Source of the DNA: Namhaeicola sp039714555
GTDB lineage: Bacteria; Bacteroidota; Bacteroidia; Flavobacteriales; Flavobacteriaceae
Assembly (NCBI GenBank): GCA_039714555.1
Contig: JBDLJB010000006.1
Coordinates: forward strand, 73,346-137,345
Length of the DNA stretch: 64,000 bases
Direction: 5' to 3'
Of the stretch, positions 18,923 to 27,953 are shown one piece after another (the stretch's first letter is position 1; each line of letters opens with the position of its first letter). The notes under the pieces are model-generated. The model was not told where the DNA came from. It was given only the letters and a program-made list of their open reading frames with translations, and did no database searches. A program made the position numbers and the translations under genes.

Positions 18923-21064
18923 TTAATAAAATTTAGCTCTATTATCTATAATATCAGAATTTTCTTTTAATGCATTATATATTTGAATATTTCTATTTGT
19001 TAAATTTCTTTCTATTGATTTTTTAAACGATTGATAATTATCTAATTCAGTTGCAACAGTTTTTTTAGTTACAATAGCAAATACAACACCCTGTTGACCA
19101 ATTATATTTTTGGTTAGTTTATTTTCTTCTAATGAAGTCACAACACCCACTACTTCTGGAAATCTTCCTTCGCCGGATAATACAGGACTAGCATTTGAAA
19201 TGGCTAAAGCGGTTTTTACAGGTACATTATTTTGTTTAGCAATTTCATCAAGATCATCTGCTGTTGATTTATTTGCGATCAAATCAGCCTTTTTCTCGTT
19301 TAATAAAATTGATCTAACAACACCCCCTCTGTTAGACAATCCTTTTTTATGTTTTTTTACCAATGTAACAACGGCATAACCATTATCAGTATCAAATCTT
19401 TTAATATCACCCTCATTGGTATTTTCTTCAAAAAGCCAACGAATGATCTGACGTTGAGAACCTAATTGAGAGATATTATCGTCTAATTCTTTTAAGTTCA
19501 ATACAGGCATTATTGAATAATTAGATTCTTTAGCCAGCTCTTTTATATCTTTACCAGAAGTTAGATTTGATGCAAAAGTTTCTGCTTTTTCAAAAATATC
19601 ATTTTCTGTTTTTTCAGAAGCTTCAATCTTTCTTGAAAAAGTTGCAATTTGAACACTTTTCTGAACATTTTTCTGTCCGTCAATTTTAATGATATGATAT
19701 CCAAACTGTGTTTTTATAATTTCAATATCTCCTACATTATTTTCAAAAACATAATCTCTAAATTCAGGAATCATCGTTGAATAAACAAACCAACCCAGAT
19801 CACCACCTTTACTACCAGTTGTTTTATCAATTGACATATCCCTTGCAAGCCCTTCAAATTTACTTTTATCATTTTTAATTAAAGTTAATAAACTATCGGC
19901 AACTTTTTTTGCTTCTTCTTCATTTTGTGTAATAGAAGGATCATTAATTGTAGAACCAACAAAAGGAATTAAAATATGACTTGCTTTAACAGAATCAGGT
20001 AATTGTTTAATAGTTGTTATTTTAGAAATTTTATAAAAACCATTTTCTTGATATGGACCGTAAACTTCATTAATGTTTTTATTGAAAAGAGAATCAGCTA
20101 ATACTTTAGATAATTTATTTTTTACATAATAATTTTCATCAAAAGGTATATCAGAACCATGTGTTGTAAAAAAATCGGGTAGATTGTTAGCATTAGTAAA
20201 ACCGGTAACCATAACGGTTGTTTTTGCTGCCGTACTGTACTCCTCTTTATCATTGATCAATTCTGCCAATTGATCCCTTATTAGCTGCTCATCTTCAACG
20301 GATGGTTTTACAGCAAAATTTACAAATTGTATATCTCTTGAAGCATCAACAGTATATTCTTTTGAATGGTTTTTGATATAATTTTTAATTTCGCTATCAC
20401 TTATGTTTACTAAGCTATCAGAAATACTGCTAAATGGTACGAAAACATATTTTATATTAACGTTATTGTTTTTATAAAAGTAATCTCTTTCACCTTCTTT
20501 TAAGGTACTTCCTAAACCAGCTCTTATCAATGAGTTATAAGTATTTTGTTCTAAATTTGACTTGATGTTTTTCTCATAGTTAATCCAACTTAGCCAAGCA
20601 GCTTTGCTTTGTTCATTATCACCAGCACTTTCTTGTAGATTTGCAATGTATTCTTTCAACTTTTCCTCGTCAAACATTCCTATTTCATTTTGAAATATAG
20701 GACTGTTTTGCATTTTTATTTGGTTGACCAAAGCATTCCATACATCTTGTTCACCAACAACAATACCGGATTTTTCTAATTGTGTTTTATAGATCTTCTG
20801 GCGAACAATACTATTCCATGCATTATTAACATTTTGCATTTGTGAAGTTCTACCATTTGATCTTGATCGATTGACTTCAACCTCTTGAGCAAATTCTTCT
20901 CTTCCAATTGGTTCGTCATTCACTTCTCCTATTTCAGAAACACTTTTATTAAACAGAGGACTGTCTGCACTAAATATCCCACTTAATACAAATGAAAAAA
21001 GTGCTAATGCTATAATTATTATTAAAAAGACTGAGCGTTCTCTAATTTTTGATAATACTGCCAT
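18923..21064 (-). CDS. PpiD/SurA-type periplasmic peptidyl-prolyl isomerase
   Basis: This membrane-anchored folding helper for exported proteins has 713 residues when started at the ATG at 21064, which has an AAGGA ribosome-binding site just before it; a TTG 36 bases further upstream gives an unlikely 12-residue extension. One transmembrane anchor (VFLIIIIALALFSFVLSGIF, residues 12-31) is followed by a SurA-N-like chaperone region. A parvulin PPIase domain follows (ASHILIPFVG, GDLGWFVYSTMIPEF, FGYHIIKI, about 355-470), then a long C-terminal region with a second, degenerate parvulin-like part. The arrangement is that of PpiD. It lies downstream of the CNNM gene, separated by 271 bases. Confidence 0.9.
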   Translation of the reverse strand: MAVLSKIRERSVFLIIIIALALFSFVLSGIFSADSPLFNKSVSEIGEVNDEPIGREEFAQEVEVNRSRSNGRTSQMQNVNNAWNSIVRQKIYKTQLEKSGIVVGEQDVWNALVNQIKMQNSPIFQNEIGMFDEEKLKEYIANLQESAGDNEQSKAAWLSWINYEKNIKSNLEQNTYNSLIRAGLGSTLKEGERDYFYKNNNVNIKYVFVPFSSISDSLVNISDSEIKNYIKNHSKEYTVDASRDIQFVNFAVKPSVEDEQLIRDQLAELINDKEEYSTAAKTTVMVTGFTNANNLPDFFTTHGSDIPFDENYYVKNKLSKVLADSLFNKNINEVYGPYQENGFYKISKITTIKQLPDSVKASHILIPFVGSTINDPSITQNEEEAKKVADSLLTLIKNDKSKFEGLARDMSIDKTTGSKGGDLGWFVYSTMIPEFRDYVFENNVGDIEIIKTQFGYHIIKIDGQKNVQKSVQIATFSRKIEASEKTENDIFEKAETFASNLTSGKDIKELAKESNYSIMPVLNLKELDDNISQLGSQRQIIRWLFEENTNEGDIKRFDTDNGYAVVTLVKKHKKGLSNRGGVVRSILLNEKKADLIANKSTADDLDEIAKQNNVPVKTALAISNASPVLSGEGRFPEVVGVVTSLEENKLTKNIIGQQGVVFAIVTKKTVATELDNYQSFKKSIERNLTNRNIQIYNALKENSDIIDNRAKFY

Positions 21065-21335
21065 TTTCCTTTTCTTTAAATTTAGTTTGCGAAAATACAA
21101 TATACCTTTTAATAAAAAAACTGTTTTTTTAAGTAATTAACAGATACTGCAAAAGGTTTATAATATTAACACAGTATTTTTAAACAGTTTAAAATGTGAT
21201 AGATATAAATTACGATTTAATAATAAAGAAATTTTAAGTAAGCTCTATTTTAAGTCTGATAGTCAATGAAATAGAATAAATTAACAAAAAAACACTAAAT
21301 TTCTGCTTAAAAGCCTATACAACAGTGTAACTGTA

Positions 21336-22595
21336 TCAAGTGTCTTTTGATAATATTTTTAAATAAACTTCTTCTATTTTTGAAGCTGATACTTTTAGAA
21401 TGGTAAATTGAAAATTGTCAATTTCAACAATTTCATTTTTTGAAGGAATATTTTCGATATGATTTACAATCATTCCTCCCAAAGTTTCATAAGAACTATC
21501 TTCTTTTAAATTCAGGTTAAAGATTTCATTGATGTAATCAACTTCTAATCTTGTAGAAAATTTATATTCACGATCATTAATTTTTTCTTCCAATAAATTT
21601 ATTGAATCATGTTCGTCTTCAATTTCACCAAATAATTCTTCAATGATATCTTCAACAGTAATTAAACCTGAAGTACCACCATATTCATCTAAAACTACTG
21701 CAACACTTTTACTTTTTTTAATAAGATCATTTAAAATGTCATGAATCATCATGGTCTCGGGTACTATTTCAATAGGTAATAAAATTGATCGGATATTCTT
21801 TGGTTTTTCAAAAAGTTCAAAAGCATGTACATACCCAATAATATCATCAAGTGTATTGTTGTAAACCATAATTTTTGATAGTCCTGTATCAACAAAAAGT
21901 TGTTTAAGATTCTTTAATGATTCATGCACATCAACAGCAATAATTTCGGTTCGAGGTATCATAGCTTCGCGTGCTTTTACATTGTGAAATTCTAATGCAT
22001 TTTGAAAAATTTGAATTTCAGTATCGATATCTTCGTCAACAGATTCCATTTGTTCAGAAATATAATTTCCCAATTCAACTTTGCTAAACACTAATTTCTC
22101 CTGATCTTCTTTTGTATTAAAAAAAACGCGTAAAAAAAAATTGGAAATAATTGTGATCAATTCTGAGATAAAGAAAAATAATATAAAGAAAAAATGAGCA
22201 GGTATTGCAAATATTTTTATGGTTTCATTGGCATAAATTCTAAATATTGCTTTTGGTAAAAATTCGGCTGTAATTAATATTATAAGTGTTGAAATTAAGG
22301 TTTGTGTTAATAATAAAATAAATTCATTGGGTATAGAAGGTGAAAATAAATCCATAAGAAGATCTCCCATAAAAAAACCATAGATAACCAAAGAAATATT
22401 GTTGCCCACTAACATTGTAGTTATAAACCTTGATGGTTTTTGGGTTAGTTTTGATAAAATTTTTGATAAAAAAGTATCTTTTTTCTTTTCAAGTTCTATA
22501 TGCATTTTGTTGGCTGATACAAAAGCAATTTCCATTCCTGAAAAGAAAGCCGATAGTAAAATGGATAAGAGTATGACTACTATTTTAATTATCAT
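21336..22595 (-). CDS. CNNM/CorC-HlyC family membrane protein with CBS pair (hemolysin-like)
   Basis: This 419-residue inner-membrane protein has a CNNM domain with four hydrophobic helices (about 1-165, with the SAFFSGMEIAFVSANK motif). A pair of CBS domains follows (about 205-325, containing MIPRTEIIAVD and VAVVLDEYGGTSGLITVEDIIEELFGEIEDEHD), then a CorC-HlyC C-terminal domain (about 335-415). Relatives handle Mg2+ or Co2+, and a flavobacterial relative (GldE) supports gliding, but this gene is not next to gldD, so I do not name it GldE. Its ATG overlaps the stop of the preceding small gene in a TAATG arrangement, indicating translational coupling. Confidence 0.88.
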   Translation of the reverse strand: MIIKIVVILLSILLSAFFSGMEIAFVSANKMHIELEKKKDTFLSKILSKLTQKPSRFITTMLVGNNISLVIYGFFMGDLLMDLFSPSIPNEFILLLTQTLISTLIILITAEFLPKAIFRIYANETIKIFAIPAHFFFILFFFISELITIISNFFLRVFFNTKEDQEKLVFSKVELGNYISEQMESVDEDIDTEIQIFQNALEFHNVKAREAMIPRTEIIAVDVHESLKNLKQLFVDTGLSKIMVYNNTLDDIIGYVHAFELFEKPKNIRSILLPIEIVPETMMIHDILNDLIKKSKSVAVVLDEYGGTSGLITVEDIIEELFGEIEDEHDSINLLEEKINDREYKFSTRLEVDYINEIFNLNLKEDSSYETLGGMIVNHIENIPSKNEIVEIDNFQFTILKVSASKIEEVYLKILSKDT

Positions 22596-22798
22596 TATTG
22601 AGAATTGTTCTTATCTTGATCGTCAAATTTTTTTCGATATCTTTTTCTGAAAAAATACATAAAAACAGCCATTATTGAAAAGGCTAAATATAAATAAGCT
22701 TTTTGAGGGTTTAAATTCCACTTTAAAACGGTTTCAATAAAAAAAACAATGGCAATTATTAAATACCCATATTCAAAAATTTTAAAATACTTTGTCAT
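22595..22798 (-). CDS. Small two-helix membrane protein in the lptC operon
   Basis: This 67-residue protein has two hydrophobic helices (EYGYLIIAIVFFIETVLKW and AYLYLAFSIMAVFMYFF) and a basic then acidic C-terminal tail (RKRYRKKFDDQDKNNS). I recognise no named family, but small proteins of this kind occur at this position between lptC and the CNNM gene in other flavobacteria, from general memory of gene order. It starts 3 bases after the lptC stop, and its own stop overlaps the CNNM start, so it is firmly inside the operon. Function unknown. Confidence 0.7.
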   Translation of the reverse strand: MTKYFKIFEYGYLIIAIVFFIETVLKWNLNPQKAYLYLAFSIMAVFMYFFRKRYRKKFDDQDKNNSQ

Positions 22799-22801
22799 AA
22801 T

Positions 22802-23365
22802 TTAATCTTCTTTTACGTAGATTGTTCCATAAATGGACTTCATATTAATTTTTGTAATATCTTCATTTGCATCGAGACCTTTACCATTAATAGTGTCTGA
22901 TTGAGTTATTAGAGTAAATTCTTTCTCCGTATAAATATAATGAACATTAGCATCCCAAAAAAGTTGGTTTGTTTTTAATATAGAGTTGTCTGCATGATTT
23001 ACAATGCTAACGTTATTATTTGCCTCTGAAATATTCGTTTTTGTGAAAGTTATTCCATAATCGGCTTTCAAAACTACCGAATCACCATTGCTATCATAAG
23101 TAGTAATAATAAACCCGTTAGGAAATTCAGTATAAGGATGATTTTTTCTGTTAGAAAAATCATTCATCAATGGTGTGATTAATTTTGTTTTTATTATACC
23201 CGAGTCAGTATGAATCAAATTTACATTCTTAGCAACCCCAATAGGTAAGTTTTTTTCGGCTAAAAAATCTTGTACTTCTTTAAGTTCGTTACCACAAGAA
23301 AAAAACATTGCTACTAATATAAAAGCAACAATGTTTTTTAAAATATGATTTTTTAAAGGAAACAT
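22802..23365 (-). CDS. lptC: LPS export periplasmic protein LptC
   Basis: This 187-residue protein has an N-terminal lipoprotein-like or anchor segment (ILKNIVAFILVAMFFSCGNE; the SCGN looks like a lipobox). The beta-jellyroll follows, typical of LptC/LptA: strands around IKTKLITPLMNDF, FPNGFIITTYDSNGD, ADYGITFTKTNISEA and LKTNQLFWDANVHYIYTEKEF. LptC receives lipopolysaccharide from LptBFG at the inner membrane and hands it to LptA. The Bacteroidota version is often a lipoprotein-like form, as here. It sits in the coaX - OMP - TPR - lptC - small - CNNM run, all on one strand with short gaps. Confidence 0.88.
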   Translation of the reverse strand: MFPLKNHILKNIVAFILVAMFFSCGNELKEVQDFLAEKNLPIGVAKNVNLIHTDSGIIKTKLITPLMNDFSNRKNHPYTEFPNGFIITTYDSNGDSVVLKADYGITFTKTNISEANNNVSIVNHADNSILKTNQLFWDANVHYIYTEKEFTLITQSDTINGKGLDANEDITKINMKSIYGTIYVKED

Positions 23366-23374
23366 GGAATAAAT

Positions 23375-24748
23375 CTACGGAATTTTAACCGTTTCACCAA
23401 TCCAGCAACTAATTTTATAAGATGATCCTGAAGTTTTACCTTCGGTAAAAACTAATTTTTTTGAAGGTGCACTTGCCATATAACTTTTTATATATTTATT
23501 AGCAGTTGATGTAATACCAGGGTCAACTGATTTTGCTCTTCTTGCTTTATTGGAAGCAGCTACATAAACCATACGTTTTGAAAACTCATCAGTTCCACAT
23601 GAGTTTGCACTTGATGCGTATAAGTTGGCAATTAATAAATAGGCACTTCCCATACTTGGTCTTTCTTTTAATGCTTTGTAAGCATAATCTCTGGCTCGGC
23701 TTTTTGCACCTTTCTTTTTCATAATTAATGCAGCACGATAATAATATTTTGCTTTTTTATAATTATCAGTTTCTATACTTACTGCTTTGTCAAAATATTC
23801 AAGTGCTTTATTATCTTCACCTTGTTCAATCAAAATACCGGCGTAAAATACATAAGCATCAGATGAAGGAGCAGCAGTTACATAAGCTTCAACCATTTGA
23901 GGATAAAGGGCGTCATCAGTACATCCTTTTTGATTTAATCTGGAAACAGCTCTTTTTAACCATTTAGCATCTGTTTTATTCTTATTAAAATTGTTTTTAT
24001 ATAATGGTATTAATCTATCACAGGTAGCAACTTCACTTAAGGTATTGTCTAAATATCCTTCTACTTGACCCAAGGCAGTTAAATTTACTTCTCTTGCGTG
24101 TTTTTTCTTTTCTTCTTTTGCAGTTAAATTTTGACCGCTGGCTTCTTTAGCAACTAAGGCATCTAATTCTTTTGAATATTTATCCATTTTTGTACTTACT
24201 GCTTCAGTAATATCATCATAAGTATCAAAAACTAATTGAGGATTTATATCTTTATTCTTTTCTGTAAACATTTCAAAATATAAACCTAGATTTTTAACAC
24301 TCATGCCTGCCGGATCATTTTTAAAAGAATGAGCAAGTTTTGTAAAAACTTCTTCTTGAGGCACATCTCTTCTAACTAATGAGTTTGCCCAATCACTGTA
24401 AACTTTTCCTAAGTTATCAGGAAAATATTTAACTCGCATTGCGTAAATTTTGTCGATTTGTTTAGAATACTTTTCTGCTTCAGTGGGATTTGTTGCTTTG
24501 GCATAATTTTCTTCTTCCATTTTTATACCATATTTGTATAAATTCTTTGAAGAAGAAGGACAGTTTTCTATACACCATTTCCATGGGTCATATGCTGGTT
24601 TGTAGTTACCAACTTTAGCATATTCATAGAAGATTGATAAATTAGTTTTACATTTATCTGGTTCACTACCATATTTATCTTGCGCATTAATAGTTGTAAT
24701 TCCTAATAATAGAAGAAACCCTACTGCTAAACCTAATTTTAGTTTCAT
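23375..24748 (-). CDS. Secreted tetratricopeptide-repeat protein
   Basis: This 457-residue periplasmic protein has a signal peptide (MKLKLGLAVGFLLLLGITTINA). TPR-like helical pairs run through the protein; the clearest are at about residues 300-375 (SDAYVFYAGILIEQGEDNKALEYFDKAVSI, broken here as SDAYVFYAGILIEQGED and NKALEYFDKA, and SRARDYAYKALKERPSMG). The position between a FadL-like OMP and lptC is conserved in flavobacteria. The repeats suggest a scaffold for protein contacts at the envelope; no enzyme motif is seen. The gap to lptC is 9 bases. Confidence 0.8.
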   Translation of the reverse strand: MKLKLGLAVGFLLLLGITTINAQDKYGSEPDKCKTNLSIFYEYAKVGNYKPAYDPWKWCIENCPSSSKNLYKYGIKMEEENYAKATNPTEAEKYSKQIDKIYAMRVKYFPDNLGKVYSDWANSLVRRDVPQEEVFTKLAHSFKNDPAGMSVKNLGLYFEMFTEKNKDINPQLVFDTYDDITEAVSTKMDKYSKELDALVAKEASGQNLTAKEEKKKHAREVNLTALGQVEGYLDNTLSEVATCDRLIPLYKNNFNKNKTDAKWLKRAVSRLNQKGCTDDALYPQMVEAYVTAAPSSDAYVFYAGILIEQGEDNKALEYFDKAVSIETDNYKKAKYYYRAALIMKKKGAKSRARDYAYKALKERPSMGSAYLLIANLYASSANSCGTDEFSKRMVYVAASNKARRAKSVDPGITSTANKYIKSYMASAPSKKLVFTEGKTSGSSYKISCWIGETVKIP

Positions 24749-24776
24749 AATTAATTGATTTTATTTTTATAATAAT

Positions 24777-26051
24777 TTAATTCAACATTCTTTTTCTGAA
24801 CCATTTATCGTTCAAAGATAAACTTAATCTAAAATTAAAATAATTTTCTTTTAATAAATTTCCAGTTGTTTCACCTCTTTGACCTAATTCAAAACCTAAA
24901 TTAACATTAGATAAGGTGAGTCCCATTGGTAAACTTATACCAAAAGATATGCCATAATCTTTAATTTGTGTATCATTTATTTCTAAACCTATATTTTTAT
25001 AATTAAATCCAGCCCTATAGGTTAAACGTTGCCAATAGTTTGAAATGGAGTTATATTTGGGTGTAAAATAACCACCTACAGATATAATATTTGAATTGAT
25101 ATAGCGATAAACATCTTGATCATTATAAAATGAACCTGTTAATTCAAGAGCATCTGTAAAGGTATATTCAGCACCGACAAACCATTTATTTTGTTGGCCA
25201 ATTCCTGCACTTAAAACGGTTTTTAATGGGTATTTAACTTGACCGTTAAGATTATTTGAATACAAAGTATCTTTGGGAATATCAATTACATCATTTGTAT
25301 TGTCTAATGTAAACAAATATTCATCTCCTTCTTGAGTAAGATCATGGCCAAGAGTAAAACTTGTACCAACTTTCACATTCAGATCATTTGCAAAATTATG
25401 TTTGTAAAGTGCTCCGGTTTTAAACTCAAATCCTTTAACATACGAATCAACTTTATGTTTTGTTGCAAGTTGAACATTTAAACGACGATTTAAAATACTA
25501 TTGTCTATACCACCAAAAAGATAAGCAGTTTCAATACCTAAATTTAAATTAAATGGAAACTTATAGGCATAACCCAAGAAAACACGATTGGTACCTCCTT
25601 TACCTTCATAAAGATTTGTTTGAATTAATACATCATCAGTATCATATTTGGCATCTAATAATGTATAACCTACAGAAGTGTTCAATTGTAATCCTAAGCC
25701 TAAGCCCTGATTACCTCTAATAGGAATACCCATAGCAATATAGGTAAATGATGTATGAGAACTTGTTTGTGAATTTTCTCCATCATCAAAATTTGTAAAT
25801 TTATTACCGCCGGCAAATACGTAGGTTGTCCATTGTAATGAAGCATATGTAGCAGGGTTGGTTAAACTAAGTCGGTATTCACTATCTAAAATACCGCCCA
25901 TACTACCCATGGCCATTTCTTCAACACTTTTTAAATTTACCTGATCTCCAATTCCAAAAAAAGAATATGGAGATGAATTTGTTTTTTGTGCAATTCCTAC
26001 AACACTAAAAAAGATAGTAGTTATTGCTAAAAAGTTTTTGATCATTCTCAT
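24777..26051 (-). CDS. FadL-like outer-membrane channel protein
   Basis: This 424-residue outer-membrane beta-barrel has a signal peptide (MIKNFLAITTIFFSVVGIAQ). The N-terminal motif SSPYSFFGIGDQ is followed by AMGSMGGILDSEYRLSLTNPATYASL, the plug-like pattern of the FadL/TodX group (NPA near a Gly-rich stretch). Many aromatic strands and a C-terminal region rich in LGFELGQRGETTGNLLKENYFNFRLSLSL complete it. Its substrate is unknown; hydrophobic compound import is the family role. Its start overlaps the coaX stop by 4 bases (ATGA), which shows coupling. Confidence 0.75.
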   Translation of the reverse strand: MRMIKNFLAITTIFFSVVGIAQKTNSSPYSFFGIGDQVNLKSVEEMAMGSMGGILDSEYRLSLTNPATYASLQWTTYVFAGGNKFTNFDDGENSQTSSHTSFTYIAMGIPIRGNQGLGLGLQLNTSVGYTLLDAKYDTDDVLIQTNLYEGKGGTNRVFLGYAYKFPFNLNLGIETAYLFGGIDNSILNRRLNVQLATKHKVDSYVKGFEFKTGALYKHNFANDLNVKVGTSFTLGHDLTQEGDEYLFTLDNTNDVIDIPKDTLYSNNLNGQVKYPLKTVLSAGIGQQNKWFVGAEYTFTDALELTGSFYNDQDVYRYINSNIISVGGYFTPKYNSISNYWQRLTYRAGFNYKNIGLEINDTQIKDYGISFGISLPMGLTLSNVNLGFELGQRGETTGNLLKENYFNFRLSLSLNDKWFRKRMLN

Positions 26052-26770
26052 AAGTTATAAAACAAAATACTGTTTAATCCTTCCAATAAAAAATTTGGAT
26101 TGGCAAATATGGTACTTTTTAAGTTTTTTGCCAAGAAAATTGTGTTTCCACCTGTTAAAACTACTGTTAATTTTTTATTTTTTGTTTCAAATTGGGCAAT
26201 TGTGCCTTTAATTTCTTGAATAACGCCATTAATCACACCGATATGAATTGAATTTTCAGTTGAATCTCCATTTACAGGTACTTCATTTGTTAGTGATAGT
26301 TTTGGCAGATTTGCAGTATATGAATGTAAGGCTTTATATCTCATTTCAATTCCGGGAGATATTGCTCCCCCAAAATACTCGCCGTCTCTATTAACAAAAT
26401 CGTAAGTAATACATGATCCTGCATCAATAACCAAAACATTGCAGTTTGGGTATTTACTTACAGCAGCTGCAACCAAAGCAATACGATCAACTCCAAGTGT
26501 TTTAGGTGTTTTATAAAGGTTTTTAAAAGGAATTTTGGTATTTTGATTAAGGATGATGAGATCTATTAAATTTTCAATTTTTTGTAGATCGATGTATTTA
26601 ATTTTTCCAACGCTTGATAAAATGCAATTAGAAATAGGGTACTTGTTTAAAATATCATTTATATAGTTGATCAATTCTTCTTTCGGAAAAGTATCTTTTT
26701 CAATAAGTGAACTTTTCTTAAAAACAGCAGTTTTAACTTGGGTATTGCCAACATCAATTACTAAATTCAT
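26048..26770 (-). CDS. coaX: Type III pantothenate kinase
   Basis: CoaX phosphorylates pantothenate, the first step of coenzyme A synthesis. The 240-residue length is typical. ASKHA-fold motifs are visible: the phosphate loop DVGNTQVKTAVF at the N-terminus, TLGVDRIALVAAA, the catalytic VIDAGSCITYDFV and GGAISPGIEMRYKAL, and TGGN near the C-terminus. It is the first gene of the minus-strand envelope operon that runs to the CNNM gene. Confidence 0.95.
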   Translation of the reverse strand: MNLVIDVGNTQVKTAVFKKSSLIEKDTFPKEELINYINDILNKYPISNCILSSVGKIKYIDLQKIENLIDLIILNQNTKIPFKNLYKTPKTLGVDRIALVAAAVSKYPNCNVLVIDAGSCITYDFVNRDGEYFGGAISPGIEMRYKALHSYTANLPKLSLTNEVPVNGDSTENSIHIGVINGVIQEIKGTIAQFETKNKKLTVVLTGGNTIFLAKNLKSTIFANPNFLLEGLNSILFYNL

Positions 26771-26820
26771 TTTAATTTTATTTAATGATACAAAAATACA
26801 ACAGATTTTTTAATATTTTT

Positions 26821-26851
26821 TTTGTTGGTTTTAAATTTAGATTTATATTTG
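26821..26851 (+). promoter_or_regulatory. Consensus promoter of tRNA-Phe
   Basis: TTTG at 26821-26824, a 19-base spacer and TATATTTG at 26844-26851 form a perfect TTTG-N19-TAnnTTTG promoter. The tRNA begins 17 bases past the -7 element, leaving a short 5' leader to be trimmed by RNase P. Confidence 0.85.
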
Positions 26852-26868
26852 CACCCGCTTATAGCGAT

Positions 26869-26941
26869 GGTACCTTAGCTCAGTTGGTAGAGCAATGGAC
26901 TGAAAATCCATGTGTCCCTGGTTCGATTCCTGGAGGTACCA
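26869..26941 (+). tRNA. tRNA-Phe (GAA anticodon)
   Basis: The 73-base cloverleaf pairs GGTACCT with AGGTACC in the acceptor stem. It has a D arm with AGCTCAGTTGGTAGAGC, an anticodon stem ATGGA/TCCAT around loop CTGAAAA (anticodon GAA), a 5-base variable region, and a T arm with TTCGATT. The discriminator is A, and CCA is not encoded. The T stem reads CCTGG on both sides, so its middle pair is a U-U mismatch. A consensus promoter precedes it and a stem-loop follows. Confidence 0.97.
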
Positions 26942-26955
26942 CTTTTAAAGTTTAT

Positions 26956-26998
26956 AACACCTTGTAAATTAAATATTTGCGAGGTGTTTTGTTTTTTA
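26956..26998 (+). terminator. Probable terminator after tRNA-Phe
   Basis: AACACCTTG (26956-26964) pairs with CGAGGTGTT (26980-26988), with one G-U pair, across a 15-base loop. It is followed by TTGTTTTTT, 15 bases beyond the tRNA end. The loop is long, so confidence is moderate. Confidence 0.6.
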
Positions 26999-27199
26999 TT
27001 AAACTATATGCTTCTAATAATACCTATTTAATTTCATCAAGTAAACGTTCCTAATTTTATTTAACTCCTCAATTTTTAAATTGTTTTTTACTTTGTATTG
27101 AATAACTATTTCTTTTTAATATATTTTTAAAAAGAAAGTTGTTGGTTACAAGAAGGTCTCTATGATACTTGTATTACACTGTTATGAAACAATAATTTT
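26999..27199. other. Gene-less AT-rich spacer
   Basis: Between the tRNA terminator and the promoter region of the first MORN-repeat gene I see no open reading frame of useful length, no stable stem-loop and no recognisable remnant of a gene in any frame. Confidence 0.4.
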
Positions 27200-27234
27200 T
27201 TTGGATTTATATTTGATGTTTTTTAGTATATTTG
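27200..27234 (+). promoter_or_regulatory. Promoter of the first MORN-repeat gene
   Basis: An exact -7 element TATATTTG lies at 27227-27234, 24 bases before the start codon. A TTTG at 27200-27203 is 23 bases upstream, at the long end of accepted spacing, so the -33 assignment is tentative. Confidence 0.45.
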
Positions 27235-27258
27235 ATTTAATAATTTAATATTTATAAA

Positions 27259-27768
27259 ATGAAAAATATAATAAAATATTTCTTTTTAGGAATAACATTT
27301 GTTTTAATAAGTTGTCAAACGGAATATAGAATTAACAAGAAAGACGTTGAACAAAAATTCATTGATAAACAAACAACATATTTTTATAACGGAGAAAAGA
27401 TCAATGGAATCGTTTTTGAAAATTATGATAATGAAAAGTTGAAAAATGAGTGGAATATTGTTAACGGATTAGAAGATGGGGTTTATAAGCAATATTATAA
27501 GAGTGGTCAACTAAATCAGAAGATCAACTTTAAAAATGGTTTAAAAGATGGACCGTATGAAAAATATTATGAAAATGGTAAATTAGAGATAAAATCAAGT
27601 TTTAAAGATAATTTTAAAGATGGTTATTATGAAACTTTTTATGAAAATGGAGAATTGTGGAGAAAAGGAAATTATAAAAAAGGCAATCTTGATGGAATTA
27701 TAGAAGAATATGATAAAAATGGAGAACTTAAAACAAAATTAGTTTATGATAATGGCAAAATGATCTGA
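27259..27768 (+). CDS. MORN-repeat (YwqK-type) lipoprotein
   Basis: This 169-residue exported lipoprotein has a signal segment KYFFLGITFVLISCQTE with the lipobox cysteine at about residue 20. From about residue 68, four or five MORN_2-type repeats of about 23 residues follow, of the form GxxDGxYxxYYxNGxLxxKxxFK. Such proteins are widely annotated as toxin-antitoxin YwqK family antitoxins, but no toxin gene is adjacent, so I make no such claim. The repeats probably form a beta-hairpin ladder at the cell envelope. A second, longer paralogue follows 185 bases later with its own promoter, while a strong terminator closes this gene. Confidence 0.8.
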   Translation: MKNIIKYFFLGITFVLISCQTEYRINKKDVEQKFIDKQTTYFYNGEKINGIVFENYDNEKLKNEWNIVNGLEDGVYKQYYKSGQLNQKINFKNGLKDGPYEKYYENGKLEIKSSFKDNFKDGYYETFYENGELWRKGNYKKGNLDGIIEEYDKNGELKTKLVYDNGKMI

Positions 27769-27796
27769 TAGTTCTTAAGGATATATTTAAAATTAC

Positions 27797-27827
27797 AAAC
27801 CATCAATTAAATATTGATGGTTTTTTT
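27797..27827 (+). terminator. Intrinsic terminator of the first MORN-repeat gene
   Basis: AAACCATCAAT (27797-27807) and ATTGATGGTTT (27813-27823) form a perfect 11-bp stem with a five-base TAAAT loop, followed by a T-run. It lies 29 bases past the stop codon. Confidence 0.88.
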
Positions 27828-27902
27828 ATAATAATAGAATTGTAAACGTACATCAATAAATTCAAAATAAGATGCATAATCCCTTGTATAATAAGATTAT
27901 TA

Positions 27903-27910
27903 TATATTTG
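27903..27910 (+). promoter_or_regulatory. -7 promoter element of the second MORN-repeat gene
   Basis: TATATTTG is an exact TAnnTTTG match 43 bases before the start codon. The nearest upstream TTG is only 16 bases away, so a full -33 element is not clear. Confidence 0.4.
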
Positions 27911-27953
27911 TATCAATTTACTAATTAAAAAAAGATATTTAAAACTTACTAAA

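Noticed and set aside
21336..22595. Assignment of the CNNM/CBS protein as gliding protein GldE
   Set aside because: The domains match, but the diagnostic neighbour gldD is missing and the context is the lptC operon.
23533..23967. Two plus-strand open frames opposite the TPR gene
   Set aside because: They are antisense to a well-supported gene, lack domains, and have unusual His/Leu/Gln-rich composition from reversed codons.
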